From Chitinophagaceae bacterium (GTDB lineage Bacteria > Bacteroidota > Bacteroidia > Chitinophagales > Chitinophagaceae), in NCBI GenBank assembly GCA_016713085.1, contig JADJPV010000001.1, positions 496,001 through 560,000 on the forward strand: DNA of 64,000 bases, written 5' to 3'. The position numbers and the translations under genes are program-made. This document shows positions 35,868 to 44,598 of the stretch, piece by piece (position 1 is the first letter of the stretch; each line of letters begins with the position of its first letter). A model generated the notes under the pieces. The model saw nothing but the letters and a program-made list of their open reading frames with translations, did not search any database and was not told the DNA's origin.

Positions 35868-37399
35868 TGCTGTACAACTCCCCTTTCCTGCAATTGCTTG
35901 AACAGCTTCCACCCTCTTATGAAATTTGTATTCATAATAACAAAATACTTACAGCCAAAGAACTGATTGAACAAAGCAAAAAATTGGCTGCTTCTCTTGA
36001 ACAGAAGGGTATTAAGAAAGGCGACCACGTTTTACTTGCCTGTGAAATGGGTATTGAGTTTCTAATTCTGTTTATAGCTTTAATTCATCTGCGAACAAAA
36101 ATTGCATTGGTTGATCCGCATATGGGCAATCAATTGTATGCAGCCAAGCTGAAACAGTTTCAACCGAAATGGGCCTTTATCGACAGCCGGATTTTATTGT
36201 TGCAGGAACATCCGCTCATCCGTTTCGTATATAAAAAAACAGCAAAGAATCCGTTCTATATTCCATACTCAAACGCCTACGGAGTTTTTGCAACAGGTAT
36301 TAAATTGCCACTGCTGCAAAAAAATAAACGCTTACAATACAATGTACATTCAACAGATAAGTTTCAAGAAAGTGATCCTGAAGATGAATTCCTGATCGTA
36401 TATACATCAGGAACTTTAGCAGAGCCGAAAGCTGTTGTACATACCATGAACAGTTTGTATGAAAGTATGTTAACAATTGCCGGTTTATTTGAAAGCAATA
36501 CCAAAGCATCCATGGTTACTCATCTTCCGCAATTTGCATTGATTGGTATGATCACAGGATACAAAACATTTTTCTGGAAAGAAACATTACCTGCAAAAGA
36601 ACGGATTGCATTTATTAATCAGCATCAAATCACAACACTATTCGGCCCTCCTGCTGAATACAGGGAGTTGATATTGTATTGTAAAGAACATAATCAACAA
36701 TTCCCAGAAAGTCTCAATCATTTAATTCTTGGTTCAGCACCGGTATTAAAATCATTACTGGTTGAATTACGTCAATTAACAAACGCAAAAATCACTTGTC
36801 TGTATGGAATGACGGAGCACCTGGTTGTTGCCAGTGTGGATGGAGATGAAAAAATAAACTACAAAGGCAAAGGCGATTTGCTTGGCTGGCCATTGCAGAA
36901 AATGCAATACAAAATCAACGATGATGGCGAATTGCTCATCAAATCTCCGCTATTATTTAAACGTTATTTTCATTTGCAGGATGCAGATGAGTTTCATCCA
37001 AGTGGTGATCTGGTTGAACAGGATGCAGAAGGAAGACTGGTGATGAAAGGCCGTAAAAAGAATATGATCATTAAAGCGAATAAAAACATTTATCCAGGTT
37101 TATATGAAACAACCATTGCACAGATTAAAGGAGTGAATGAAGTTTGTATGATTGGCATTTATGACGAATCGATACATGACGAGCTGGTGATCCTTGTACT
37201 TGATGCAGATAAAACACTCACTGCAAAATCAGTATTACAGGAATTAAAGAATGGAAAGAATACCATTGACTCAGACGCATTACCTGATCATATCTTTTTT
37301 CAACCAATACCAAAAGCAGGCAGACAACAAAAAGTTGACCGAAACAAATTACTTGAACAGATAAAACAACAATTACCATCGCTTACGACATCATCATAA
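35867..37399 (+). CDS. AMP-dependent acyl ligase (OleC-like)
   Basis: 510 aa ANL-superfamily enzyme. The ATG shares a base with the KASIII stop. Motifs: EFLIVYTSGTLAEPKAVVHT (AMP-binding P-loop; Ser-Gly-Thr kept, downstream part divergent), SLNHLILGSAPVLKSLLVEL, CLYGMTEHLVVASVDGD (usual YGxTE), PSGDLVEQDAEGRLVMKGRK (Asp of the ATP-ribose site) and PKAGRQQKVDRNKL, near where the C-terminal Lys loop is expected. The linker after the GRK motif (NMIIKANKNIYPGLYE) resembles OleC, the beta-lactone synthetase. It could also activate a fatty acid. The end is uncertain because a one-base change could fuse it to the next gene. Confidence 0.8.
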   Translation: MLYNSPFLQLLEQLPPSYEICIHNNKILTAKELIEQSKKLAASLEQKGIKKGDHVLLACEMGIEFLILFIALIHLRTKIALVDPHMGNQLYAAKLKQFQPKWAFIDSRILLLQEHPLIRFVYKKTAKNPFYIPYSNAYGVFATGIKLPLLQKNKRLQYNVHSTDKFQESDPEDEFLIVYTSGTLAEPKAVVHTMNSLYESMLTIAGLFESNTKASMVTHLPQFALIGMITGYKTFFWKETLPAKERIAFINQHQITTLFGPPAEYRELILYCKEHNQQFPESLNHLILGSAPVLKSLLVELRQLTNAKITCLYGMTEHLVVASVDGDEKINYKGKGDLLGWPLQKMQYKINDDGELLIKSPLLFKRYFHLQDADEFHPSGDLVEQDAEGRLVMKGRKKNMIIKANKNIYPGLYETTIAQIKGVNEVCMIGIYDESIHDELVILVLDADKTLTAKSVLQELKNGKNTIDSDALPDHIFFQPIPKAGRQQKVDRNKLLEQIKQQLPSLTTSS

Positions 37400-38361
37400 C
37401 TGGAGCAACAGGATTTATTGGCGCCGCTTATACCCGTTATTTTTCAGCAGCGGGTTATAAAGTGCTGGCGTTAGGCAGAAGTAAAGAACCACCTGCTAAA
37501 CTATTCAACTATGCTGAATACAAATCGGTTGATATCTCTTCTTCAGTTCCTGAACTGGAAGCAACAGTTTGCATTCATTGTGCAGGACTGGCATCTGATA
37601 AAGAAAGCAGGGAAAATCTTCTGTTTGTTAATACAGAAGGAACCAAAAAAGTATTCTCAAATATTCATGCAGACCATTTTATTTATCTCTCTTCAGCTTC
37701 AGCATATCCTCCCAACGGTTTGTTACATAAAGAAGATGAATTTATTAATGAAGCTGATCTTTCCAATTATGGTTTATCTAAACTAAGGGCAGAAGCCTGG
37801 TTACAATTACAGGCAACAGCATCAAAAAAAATTACGGTGCTTCGTCCAAGAGGAGTTTACGGTAAAGGTGACCGGATTTTATTGCCAAGAATACTTCGGC
37901 TAAAAAGAGGTCCGTTTTTGATCACTCCTGCAAAACTTGATTATAAAATATCACTCAGCAATATTGAAAACCTGCTACTCGCAACAGAAAGAATTATAGT
38001 TTCTGAAAAAAAATATTCTTATGAACTGTTTAATATTACAGATGACCCGACACATTTGCTGGGAGATGTGATTAACAGCATCTGGGATATTCTCAGTGAA
38101 AAGAAAAACATTTCAATTCGTGTGCCTCAACCAATCATACGATTTTCTTCCCGTTTCTTACCGCAATCCGACCTCAATGCCAACACATTGAAGTTTTATC
38201 TCTGCGATCATGAACTGTCGAATGAAAAAATAAAGAGGGAATTCGGATTGGAACTGCCGCATAATTTTTACAATTACCGTTCAGTACTGGAACAGTGGAT
38301 CAAATCAGTTCCATTAGCTGATTTGCAAAAGGGAGCGGCTGATTTGCCGTGGAGAAAATAA
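37372..38361 (+). CDS. NAD-dependent epimerase/reductase (OleD-like SDR), start unclear
   Basis: The frame encodes an extended short-chain dehydrogenase: IIITGATGFIGAAYTRYFSA (NAD-binding GxxGxxG), FIYLSSASAYPPNG (catalytic Ser region), LSNYGLSKLRAEAWL (YxxxK) and VLRPRGVYGKGDRIL. The fold needs the sequence from about 37384 on, but no ATG, GTG or TTG precedes it in frame after the TGA at 37354-37356; the only near-cognate start is ATT at 37372, used here. A GTG at 37462 would cut off the nucleotide-binding motif. Either a base is missing at about 37370, fusing it to the AMP-ligase as OleC-OleD, or an unusual start is used. It probably reduces a beta-keto acid or ester. Confidence 0.75.
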   Translation: MTIAYDIIITGATGFIGAAYTRYFSAAGYKVLALGRSKEPPAKLFNYAEYKSVDISSSVPELEATVCIHCAGLASDKESRENLLFVNTEGTKKVFSNIHADHFIYLSSASAYPPNGLLHKEDEFINEADLSNYGLSKLRAEAWLQLQATASKKITVLRPRGVYGKGDRILLPRILRLKRGPFLITPAKLDYKISLSNIENLLLATERIIVSEKKYSYELFNITDDPTHLLGDVINSIWDILSEKKNISIRVPQPIIRFSSRFLPQSDLNANTLKFYLCDHELSNEKIKREFGLELPHNFYNYRSVLEQWIKSVPLADLQKGAADLPWRK

Positions 38362-38365
38362 TTAC

Positions 38366-39505
38366 TTACAATCTCGTCTTCATCACTTCCACCATTTCTT
38401 TTTTCCAGCTCATAAAATCACCATCGATGATATGTTGTCTTGCCTGCTTTACTAACCATAAATAAAACGCAAGATTATGTACGCTGGCTATGGTTAATCC
38501 CGTAATTTCTTTTGCTTTGATGAGATGACGCAGATAGGCTTTACTGTAGTAGTTGCTCATTTCACAATCAATGCCATCATCCAAAGGAGAGAAATCTTTC
38601 TCCCATCTTTTATTATCAATATTGATCACACCTTTACTGGTGAAGAGCATGGCATTCCGTCCATTCCTTGTAGGCATTACACAATCAAACATATCTACGC
38701 CTAATGAAATACATTCTAAAATATTCCAGGGAGTACCAACACCCATTAAGTATCTTGGTTTTTGAACCGGTAATTCATCACAACATAATTCGGTGAAATC
38801 ATACATCATCTCTTCCGGTTCACCAACACTCAGGCCACCAATTGCACAACCCGTTAAATTTGTTTCGGCCATGAATTGCGAAGAAGCAGTACGCAAATCT
38901 TTATATGTACTCCCCTGCACAATTGGAAACAGGTTTTGTGTGTAGCCGTATTTATCAGGTGTTGAATGAAATTGTTTGACGCAACGTTCTAACCAGCGAT
39001 GGGTAAGCTCCATTGATTTTTTTGCATACGTATAATCGCTTGGGTAAGGCGGACATTCATCAAATGCCATCACAATATCAGCACCGATGTTCCGCTGAAT
39101 ATCCATGACGCTTTCTGGTGTAAACAAATGTTTGCTTCCATCAATATGACTTTGAAAAACAACCCCTTCCTCTTTAATCTTCCGGTTATTGGCCAGTGAA
39201 AAAACCTGGTAACCTCCACTATCGGTTAAAATGGGTCTATCCCATCCATTGAATTTATGCAAACCACCTGCTGCTTCTAACACTTCCGTTCCTGGACGCA
39301 GGTATAAATGATAGGTATTACCAAGTATGATTTCAGCTTTTACATCGGTCTTCAGCTGTTCAATTGTTAATGCTTTTACACTGCCAACTGTTCCCACCGG
39401 CATAAAAATGGGTGTTTGAATGCTGCCATGATCAGTTGTAATCTGCCCTGCCCTTGCTTTTGATTGAGCATCTGTGTGCTGTAATTGAAATTGTAAAGCC
39501 GCCAT
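38366..39505 (-). CDS. tgt: tRNA-guanine(34) transglycosylase
   Basis: 379 aa from the ATG at 39505 (MAALQFQLQHTDAQSKARAG). The enzyme swaps guanine 34 for the queuosine precursor preQ1 in tRNAs with GUN anticodons. Visible: TPIFMPVGTVGSVKALT, ILTDSGGYQVFSLANNRKI (general acid Asp), GADIVMAFDECPPYPSDY, GGLSVGEPEEMMYDF, and DMFDCVMPTRNGRNAMLFTS with the nucleophile Asp. The zinc site near the C-terminus is weak: only Cys in GIDCEMSNYYSKAYLRHLIK is clear, where the usual pattern has CxCxxC and His. It is convergent with the SDR gene (4 bp apart). Confidence 0.95.
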   Translation of the reverse strand: MAALQFQLQHTDAQSKARAGQITTDHGSIQTPIFMPVGTVGSVKALTIEQLKTDVKAEIILGNTYHLYLRPGTEVLEAAGGLHKFNGWDRPILTDSGGYQVFSLANNRKIKEEGVVFQSHIDGSKHLFTPESVMDIQRNIGADIVMAFDECPPYPSDYTYAKKSMELTHRWLERCVKQFHSTPDKYGYTQNLFPIVQGSTYKDLRTASSQFMAETNLTGCAIGGLSVGEPEEMMYDFTELCCDELPVQKPRYLMGVGTPWNILECISLGVDMFDCVMPTRNGRNAMLFTSKGVINIDNKRWEKDFSPLDDGIDCEMSNYYSKAYLRHLIKAKEITGLTIASVHNLAFYLWLVKQARQHIIDGDFMSWKKEMVEVMKTRL

Positions 39506-39519
39506 GGGTGCAAATATAG

Positions 39520-39553
39520 GCCCCCTTCCGACTTCCCCCAAAGGAGGAAGCCA
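39520..39553. repeat. CTTCC...GGAAG dispersed repeat upstream of tgt
   Basis: CTTCCGACTTCCCCCAAAGG followed by AGGAAGCC forms an imperfect hairpin. It resembles the CCTCC-TTTGGAGG element inside aroA at 62297-62324 and belongs to the same broad class of short iterated Bacteroidota repeats. Confidence 0.5.
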
Positions 39554-39709
39554 TCAAACGCACAGCCCTCGCCTTACTTAAATAATAATTGCTGGTAAGA
39601 TCCTTTATAGATTACTGTTCCTTACACAGTTCATTTTGAAATTGTAAACAGCAAGTGAGTAAAAAGTAAACTTGTGTTTGCCGCCAATGCAATAAATTCG
39701 CAGCTGCTT

Positions 39710-40828
39710 ATGAGTGTTCAATGGCCCGAAATCATCTTTGCTGTGTTTTGTACAATAACAGCCATCCAGGTGTTCTACTACCTGTATTTTTTTCTGCGTC
39801 TCGCTTTTTATAAAGAGCCAGTGAAGGAAAGCTCTATCCAGCACGCCGTTTCTGTGATTGTTTGTGCAAGAGATGAAGCACAGAACCTGGCTGATAATTT
39901 ACCTGATGTATTACAGCAGGATTACCGTTCAACATTTGAAGTGGTGGCTGTAAATGATAATTCATTCGACGACAGTAAGTATGTGCTGGAATATTTATCC
40001 AAACCATTCCGTAACCTTCGCCCGGTAGAGTTAAAACAGGAAGCCAGACATATTCACGGAAAAAAATTCCCTTTATCAATTGGTATTAAAGAAGCGAAGT
40101 ATGAACTATTGCTGTTAACTGATGCAGATTGTAAACCCGCCGGTAACAAATGGATTGAGCGGATGCAGGATGTATTTTCAAATGGTAAAGAAATTGCATT
40201 GGGTTACGGAGCCTATAATAAAAAGCCGGGGCTGCTGAATAAGTTCATCCGCTTTGAAACATTTTTATCTGCGCTTCAATACTTTTCTTATGCATTGGCA
40301 GGAATGCCTTACATGGGAGTAGGAAGAAATCTCGCTTACCGCAAGGAGTTGTTTTTCCGTAACAAAGGATTTTCATTGCACAACAAACTGGCCGGTGGAG
40401 ATGATGATCTGTTCATCAACCGTGTTGCCACAAAAACAAATACCGCTATCGTTCTGGATGCAGATGCATTTACATACTCTGATGCTAAAACAAGCTGGAG
40501 CACATGGCGCAGCCAGAAAGAAAGGCATTATTCAACAGGCAGGTATTATAAAGCATCACACAAATTTTTGCTTGGATTATTTTCCTTTTCTCATTTTTTA
40601 TTTTATCCATTACTGGCAGCAAGTATTCTTTTCTTTAACTGGAGGATTACACTCTGTGTATTCGGACTACGTTTTTTACTGCAGGGATTAATCTATTACC
40701 GTACAATGGATAAGCTGAAAGAAAAAGATCTCTTCTGGTTTTATCCGTTACTTGATATCTGGCAATGGTTTTATTATCTTTTATTCGCCAACACATTATT
40801 TAAAAAACCCCGAAAGAATTGGAAGTAG
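39710..40828 (+). CDS. Family 2 glycosyltransferase, membrane-bound
   Basis: 372 aa from the ATG at 39710 (MSVQWPEIIFAVFCTITAIQ). One N-terminal membrane helix, then a GT-A glycosyltransferase domain (AVSVIVCARDEAQNLADNLP, VVAVNDNSFDDSKYVLEYL, ELLLLTDADCKPAGNKWIER with the metal-binding DAD, and GGDDDLFINRVATK). Two or three C-terminal helices follow (LFSFSHFLFYPLLAASILFF, FYPLLDIWQWFYYLLF). It is an inner-membrane enzyme adding sugars to lipids or glycans; donor and acceptor are unknown. The last codons overlap the rsmG start. Confidence 0.88.
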   Translation: MSVQWPEIIFAVFCTITAIQVFYYLYFFLRLAFYKEPVKESSIQHAVSVIVCARDEAQNLADNLPDVLQQDYRSTFEVVAVNDNSFDDSKYVLEYLSKPFRNLRPVELKQEARHIHGKKFPLSIGIKEAKYELLLLTDADCKPAGNKWIERMQDVFSNGKEIALGYGAYNKKPGLLNKFIRFETFLSALQYFSYALAGMPYMGVGRNLAYRKELFFRNKGFSLHNKLAGGDDDLFINRVATKTNTAIVLDADAFTYSDAKTSWSTWRSQKERHYSTGRYYKASHKFLLGLFSFSHFLFYPLLAASILFFNWRITLCVFGLRFLLQGLIYYRTMDKLKEKDLFWFYPLLDIWQWFYYLLFANTLFKKPRKNWK

Positions 40829-41466
40829 TATTAAAATATTTTTCTGATTTCACTCCTGCACAATTACAGCAATTTCAACAGCTGGAAGAACTGTATAAGG
40901 AGTGGAATGAAAAGATCAATGTCATTTCAAGAAAAGATATTGACAGCCTGTATGAAAAGCATGTGCTGCATTCACTGTCAATAGCTGCTGTGTTTCAGTT
41001 TCAACCGGGAACGAGTATTATTGATCTTGGTACAGGTGGTGGTTTTCCGGGAATTCCCTTAGCCATTTTTTTTCCTGAAGTACAGTTTCATTTAACCGAC
41101 AGTATTGGCAAGAAATTAAAAGTGGTGAACGAAGTAGCTGCTGCCATCGGATTGAAAAATGTTACCACCCAGCATACCCGTACAGAAGAAATCCAGAACC
41201 GTAAGTTCGATTTTGTGGTTAGCCGTGCAGTAGCTCCGTTAAGGGATCTCTGGCGCTGGAGCCTTCCCATCATCAAAGCCAAAGGACAGGGGCAGTTTGC
41301 CATTGCTGATGAAGAGAAAATCTATGGCGGGCTTATTTGTTTAAAAGGTGGCGATTTAACCGAAGAAGTGAAAGAAAGCGGGCTCCACCCTATTGTTTGG
41401 GAAATTGATAAACTTTTCAGCGAAGACTTCTTTAAGCAGAAATATATCCTTTCAGTCCGGCGCTAA
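40819..41466 (+). CDS. rsmG: 16S rRNA (guanine(527)-N(7))-methyltransferase
   Basis: 215 aa from a TTG at 40819 that overlaps the glycosyltransferase stop; no ATG fits better, and the N-terminus EVVLKYFSDFTPAQLQQFQQ is as expected. Family marks: LYKEWNEKINVISRKDIDSL, SIIDLGTGGGFPGIPLAIF (SAM-binding loop), FHLTDSIGKKLKVVNEVA, and FDFVVSRAVAPLRDLWRW. It methylates G527 of 16S rRNA (E. coli numbering), near the streptomycin site. Next is a response regulator gene about 70 bp later. Confidence 0.95.
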   Translation: MEVVLKYFSDFTPAQLQQFQQLEELYKEWNEKINVISRKDIDSLYEKHVLHSLSIAAVFQFQPGTSIIDLGTGGGFPGIPLAIFFPEVQFHLTDSIGKKLKVVNEVAAAIGLKNVTTQHTRTEEIQNRKFDFVVSRAVAPLRDLWRWSLPIIKAKGQGQFAIADEEKIYGGLICLKGGDLTEEVKESGLHPIVWEIDKLFSEDFFKQKYILSVRR

Positions 41467-41536
41467 CGGAACCCGTTCATCCTTATTACCGCTTCGTGGT
41501 ATTTTTCATGTTCTGATAAATCGTCAATTTTGCAGT

Positions 41537-42205
41537 ATGAATAAAATCTCCGTGTGTATTGTAGAAGATGTAACTGATATCCGCCAGGCGCTGGAACAGA
41601 TCATCGAACTAAGTGAAAATTGTAAGTTAGCCGGATCATATTCATCAGGCGAAGAAGCATTGGTGAAAATTCCATTAGTGAAACCGAATGTAGTGTTGAT
41701 GGATATTGGCCTTGGTTCAACCAATGGTATTGACCTGGTAAAAGAACTGAAACCTCAGCATCCCGAAATTCTTTATATGATGTGTACCATCTATGAAGAA
41801 GATGAAAAAATATTTGATGCACTGCGTGCAGGTGCAAATGGATATATTCTGAAGAAATCTTCTCCCGCTAAATTAATTGAAGCTATTGGTGAACTGGTTG
41901 ATGGCGGTGCGCCGATGAACAGCCAGATAGCTATGAAAGTAGTTTCAGCGTTTAAAGGATTACCTGTGCAGGAAGTACAGGAAGTTGCTGCTGTTCCGTC
42001 CATAACGCAAATGGGAGATATTGCTGTTTTATCACGCCGTGAAAAAGAAATTCTTGAATGGCTGGCACAGGGAAAAATTTATAAAGAAATTGGTAAAGAA
42101 TTAACCATCAGCCAGGAAACAGTCCGTAAACATGTGTATCATATTTACGAGAAGCTTCATGTTAATAACCGTGTTGAAGCGGTAAATAAATATTTTGGGC
42201 GATAA
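41537..42205 (+). CDS. NarL/LuxR-family response regulator
   Basis: 222 aa from the ATG at 41537 (MNKISVCIVEDVTDIRQALE); a longer upstream frame overlaps rsmG and is not expected. Receiver domain: acidic pair E10/D11, phosphoacceptor Asp56 in VVLMDIGLGSTNGIDL, ANGYILKKSSPAKLIEAIGE near the conserved Lys. The C-terminal LuxR-type helix-turn-helix is LSRREKEILEWLAQGKIYKE and LTISQETVRKHVYHIYEKLH. No histidine kinase is adjacent, so the partner is elsewhere. The 3' end and terminator are duplicated 2.4 kb downstream. Confidence 0.93.
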   Translation: MNKISVCIVEDVTDIRQALEQIIELSENCKLAGSYSSGEEALVKIPLVKPNVVLMDIGLGSTNGIDLVKELKPQHPEILYMMCTIYEEDEKIFDALRAGANGYILKKSSPAKLIEAIGELVDGGAPMNSQIAMKVVSAFKGLPVQEVQEVAAVPSITQMGDIAVLSRREKEILEWLAQGKIYKEIGKELTISQETVRKHVYHIYEKLHVNNRVEAVNKYFGR

Positions 42206-42279
42206 GCAAAACTTACATTAAATAAAAAAACCGCCGGATGGCGGTTTTTTTATTTACTGAATTATTATACCATTTCAAT
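42178..42279 (+). repeat. Long direct repeat B, left copy (3' end of response regulator + terminator)
   Basis: About 102 bp that recurs at 44599-44700 at a constant offset of 2421 bp. It covers the last nine codons of the response regulator, the stop, the hairpin and a decayed piece resembling the 3' end of the M1 peptidase gene. From its end to 42584 I see no gene. Confidence 0.85.
42224..42252. terminator. Terminator of the response regulator gene
   Basis: CCGCC-GGAT-GGCGG with seven A before and seven T after, directly downstream of the stop. An equivalent hairpin lies in the second direct-repeat copy at 44644-44671. Confidence 0.8.
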
Positions 42280-42584
42280 GCCTGTTTATACACTACAGGT
42301 TTTACGAAAACAATTAAAGTGATAAATTATCCTACCTTCCAACTGCACTTAAATGGGGAAACCTGAACACATGGGGATCGTTGTTTTAACAGGCATTGGT
42401 TTAGATAATAATTATGCTCCGTAACACGCAATGTCCCGGCTATGCTCTTAGCTCGTTGGGAGACAATTGCTGAGAAATCTTATAGAAGACGTTGGAGCGA
42501 AGAAAGTATCTTCGATCCTTGATTTGGTTTCTGAAGATTTATTATATCATTTTTAATCGTTTCCTATTGTATTACTTTAAAATA

Positions 42585-43007
42585 TTAGAACCGATGAAAA
42601 AGACGTCCGTAGTACATCGAGTTTATTTGCTTTATCCTTACGGTTTCTCCTTTGTAAACACTATCGTAGTATGAAATTTGTTGAAAATTTACAAAACCAT
42701 TACCTAAGTCCGAATAAGTAAATCTTAGTTCTGGTACATTTCTTTCATCGAAGTGAATTAAAATAGTCTTGTCTTCAAAGTTGACATCCCAATAACCTTT
42801 TGTGTATAGCTTATTAACGCCTTCATACCCTGCCTCTTTTTTTTCTACTCTTTTTATTTCATCGTTTTCTGTCTGTTGAGTTAATCCATTCTCCGATTTA
42901 AAAAAGTAAGTAATTGTTTTATCCTTGTGCAATTCAAATACCAGGTCAGCCTGCCACTGATCATAATTTTCCCCTACAGAATGAATCTTGGTTTCACCTA
43001 TGTACAA
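42585..43007 (-). CDS. Hypothetical protein, probably 5'-truncated
   Basis: Open frame of about 140 aa with no ATG; the frame opens only at TTG 43007 and reaches back to a stop at the edge of a REP element (43036-43093). The sequence (LVFELHKDKTITYFFKSENG, KLYTKGYWDVNFEDKTILIH, SDLGNGFVNFQQISYYDSVY) reads like a small beta-rich lipocalin-type protein. It lacks the signal peptide such proteins usually have. The REP insertion may have removed the 5' end. It lies within the accessory island; no function can be given. Confidence 0.45.
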   Translation of the reverse strand: MYIGETKIHSVGENYDQWQADLVFELHKDKTITYFFKSENGLTQQTENDEIKRVEKKEAGYEGVNKLYTKGYWDVNFEDKTILIHFDERNVPELRFTYSDLGNGFVNFQQISYYDSVYKGETVRIKQINSMYYGRLFHRF

Positions 43008-43035
43008 TGCTTTATTATATCTTCCTTTTCGTCAC

Positions 43036-43093
43036 CTCGGGGTCTGGCTTGCAAAATCGCTAACCCAAGAATGTTGCCCCTGCCGACCCCGGG
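43036..43093. repeat. REP-like element 1
   Basis: CTCGGGGTCTGGC at the left and GCCCCTGCCGACCCCGGG at the right can pair imperfectly. The same layout is found at 43904-43962. GC-rich composition stands out from the AT-rich surroundings. Confidence 0.7.
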
Positions 43094-43218
43094 CCTACAG
43101 AAATATGATGATGGTTTTTGTGTTTTTGCTAGTGTACTGTTATATAGCTTGTCAGTAGTTGCAAACCACAGACAGCTTTCAACTTTTTATTCATTGCTCA
43201 TCTTTACCACTACCAACT

Positions 43219-43704
43219 TTACTTGTTTGGAAGACTTCGGATAGCTGGGATGTATGTATCTGGATAACCAAAAGATTTGTAAATACTATCCGCTTTCTTT
43301 ATATCCTTAGTTACACCCCAGCCATTTCTGTAGTATTGGATTAAAACTTCTCTACATCTTACATCTTCAGCTTTTGCTCCTTTATTCACTATATATATAA
43401 GAAATTCTGCTTCTGGTTTATCAAGTTTAAGAATATTTTTGGCATCAAATTTATTATCGAACATAATTTTTAAATAACTATCATAAAATTCATATTGACC
43501 AATCCCCTGTTTTTGCATTTTTAAAGCATAAGGCATAATTTCATAATAATTATCTTCTTTATCGAAATGATTTGTTAGAGCCATATAACTGTCCAACTCG
43601 CTATATTTCATTACATTTTTCTTCGCTTCTTGAATATTTTCATTCCTTTGATCACAGGAGTAAAACACCAAACAAAACACCAGCAAAAAACTAGTTTTTC
43701 TCAT
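43219..43704 (-). CDS. Hypothetical Sel1-like lipoprotein
   Basis: 161 aa with a lipoprotein signal (FLLVFCLVFYSCDQRNEN, lipobox Cys17). The mature protein is helical and Lys/Asp-rich. Near the end CREVLIQYYRNGWGVTKDIK is the pattern of a Sel1-type repeat (helix, then Gly-x-Gly-Val-x-x-Asp). It lies within the accessory island between two REP elements and is AT-rich, so it may be a horizontally acquired or strain-variable gene. The function is unknown. Confidence 0.6.
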   Translation of the reverse strand: MRKTSFLLVFCLVFYSCDQRNENIQEAKKNVMKYSELDSYMALTNHFDKEDNYYEIMPYALKMQKQGIGQYEFYDSYLKIMFDNKFDAKNILKLDKPEAEFLIYIVNKGAKAEDVRCREVLIQYYRNGWGVTKDIKKADSIYKSFGYPDTYIPAIRSLPNK

Positions 43705-43903
43705 ATTAATTTGTATTTAAAAGCTGTCCATTTTTAAAAGAGACATATTTACCGCCATCTTTTAGAGTGTCACCAGCTATTCGTAGTGTTCAATACAAAT
43801 CATACTGGTAACCTTTGCACAGTATTGCTAAAAAGGTAAGTGCTATACTGAGTTTACAACTCAGTATCTGTTCATATCAGTATCAAAAGTTAATTTTCCG
43901 TCG

Positions 43904-43962
43904 CCCCGGGGTCTGGCGTGTCAAATCTCAATACCCCGGAAGCCGCCCCTACCGACCCCGGG
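43904..43962. repeat. REP-like element 2, at the 3' side of the transposase
   Basis: CCCCGGGGTCTGGCGTG on the left and GCCCCTACCGACCCCGGG on the right, the same ends and spacing as element 1. It ends about 10 bp from the transposase stop. Confidence 0.75.
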
Positions 43963-43972
43963 ATTTCACCAG

Positions 43973-44528
43973 TTACATTACTTCTTCAATCCTCAGCAAT
44001 TTACTGTATCCGCTTTTACCATCTTCATAAAATGCCGCACTTGAATGTTTATAGTATAAAAAATCTGCTGCAAGCATCCATTTGCCACTGGTTGGATTAT
44101 GATGTATATAATCCAGCTTCTGATAAATAAAATCTGTTGATACACATTGTTTGGCATCGAAACTGTCTTCAAACACTTTATGCAATTGTCCTTTTGTCAG
44201 TTCCTTTTCTTTTTAATCCGGCAAGTATCGTTTCCTCATTAGCGGAAGTAAGCCGTTTGATGATTTCATATGCCATAAACCGTTTTCCGTTTCCAATAAT
44301 GGTATTTAATGATGTTGGCATTTGTGAAAAATACAGCAGTACGTGTACATGGTTAGGCATAATGACATACCCTGTTGTACGAATGTTTTGTGTATACAGG
44401 TAATCAAACCACTTGTAACCAGTATCGTAGGCATTTGTGAGTTGAAACAGAGGAAGCCAGTGATAACAGGTGAAGGTTATAAAGTAAATGCTGTTCGATT
44501 CCTGTTCATGTTGTGAGCGCACTGGCAT
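43973..44528 (-). pseudogene. REP-associated tyrosine transposase (RAYT), frameshifted
   Basis: About 184 aa if joined. Start at ATG 44528 (MPVRSQHEQESNSIYFITFT). The Y1/HUH-type nuclease features are FITFTCYHWLPLF, then GYVIMPNHVHVLLYFSQM with the paired His motif, and the C-terminal YQKLDYIHHNPTSGKWMLA and HSSAAFYEDGKSGYSKLL. The catalytic Tyr is probably the one in the YQKLDYIHHNP stretch. The frame breaks in the A run (plus-strand T run 44210-44214): removing one base gives KEKELTKGQLHKVFEDSF. REP hairpins flank it on both sides, the normal arrangement of these domesticated single-copy transposases that process REP sequences. It may be active if the indel is a sequencing error. Confidence 0.88.
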
Positions 44529-44564
44529 AGATAAATGTACTAAATCATCTGCAGGGTTCTGACT

Positions 44565-44590
44565 CCCGGGGTCGGAGGCCAGACCCCGGG
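44565..44590. repeat. REP-like element 3, at the 5' side of the transposase
   Basis: Compact hairpin: CCCGGGGTCGG, three bases, then CCAGACCCCGGG, a nearly perfect GC-rich palindrome. It combines the GGGGTCTGG (reverse strand) and GGGGTCGG ends seen in elements 1 and 2. Confidence 0.75.
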
Positions 44591-44598
44591 CTGACGTG

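Noticed and set aside
42280..42584. tRNA gene as integration site for the island
   Set aside because: No cloverleaf with conserved T-loop could be read on either strand.
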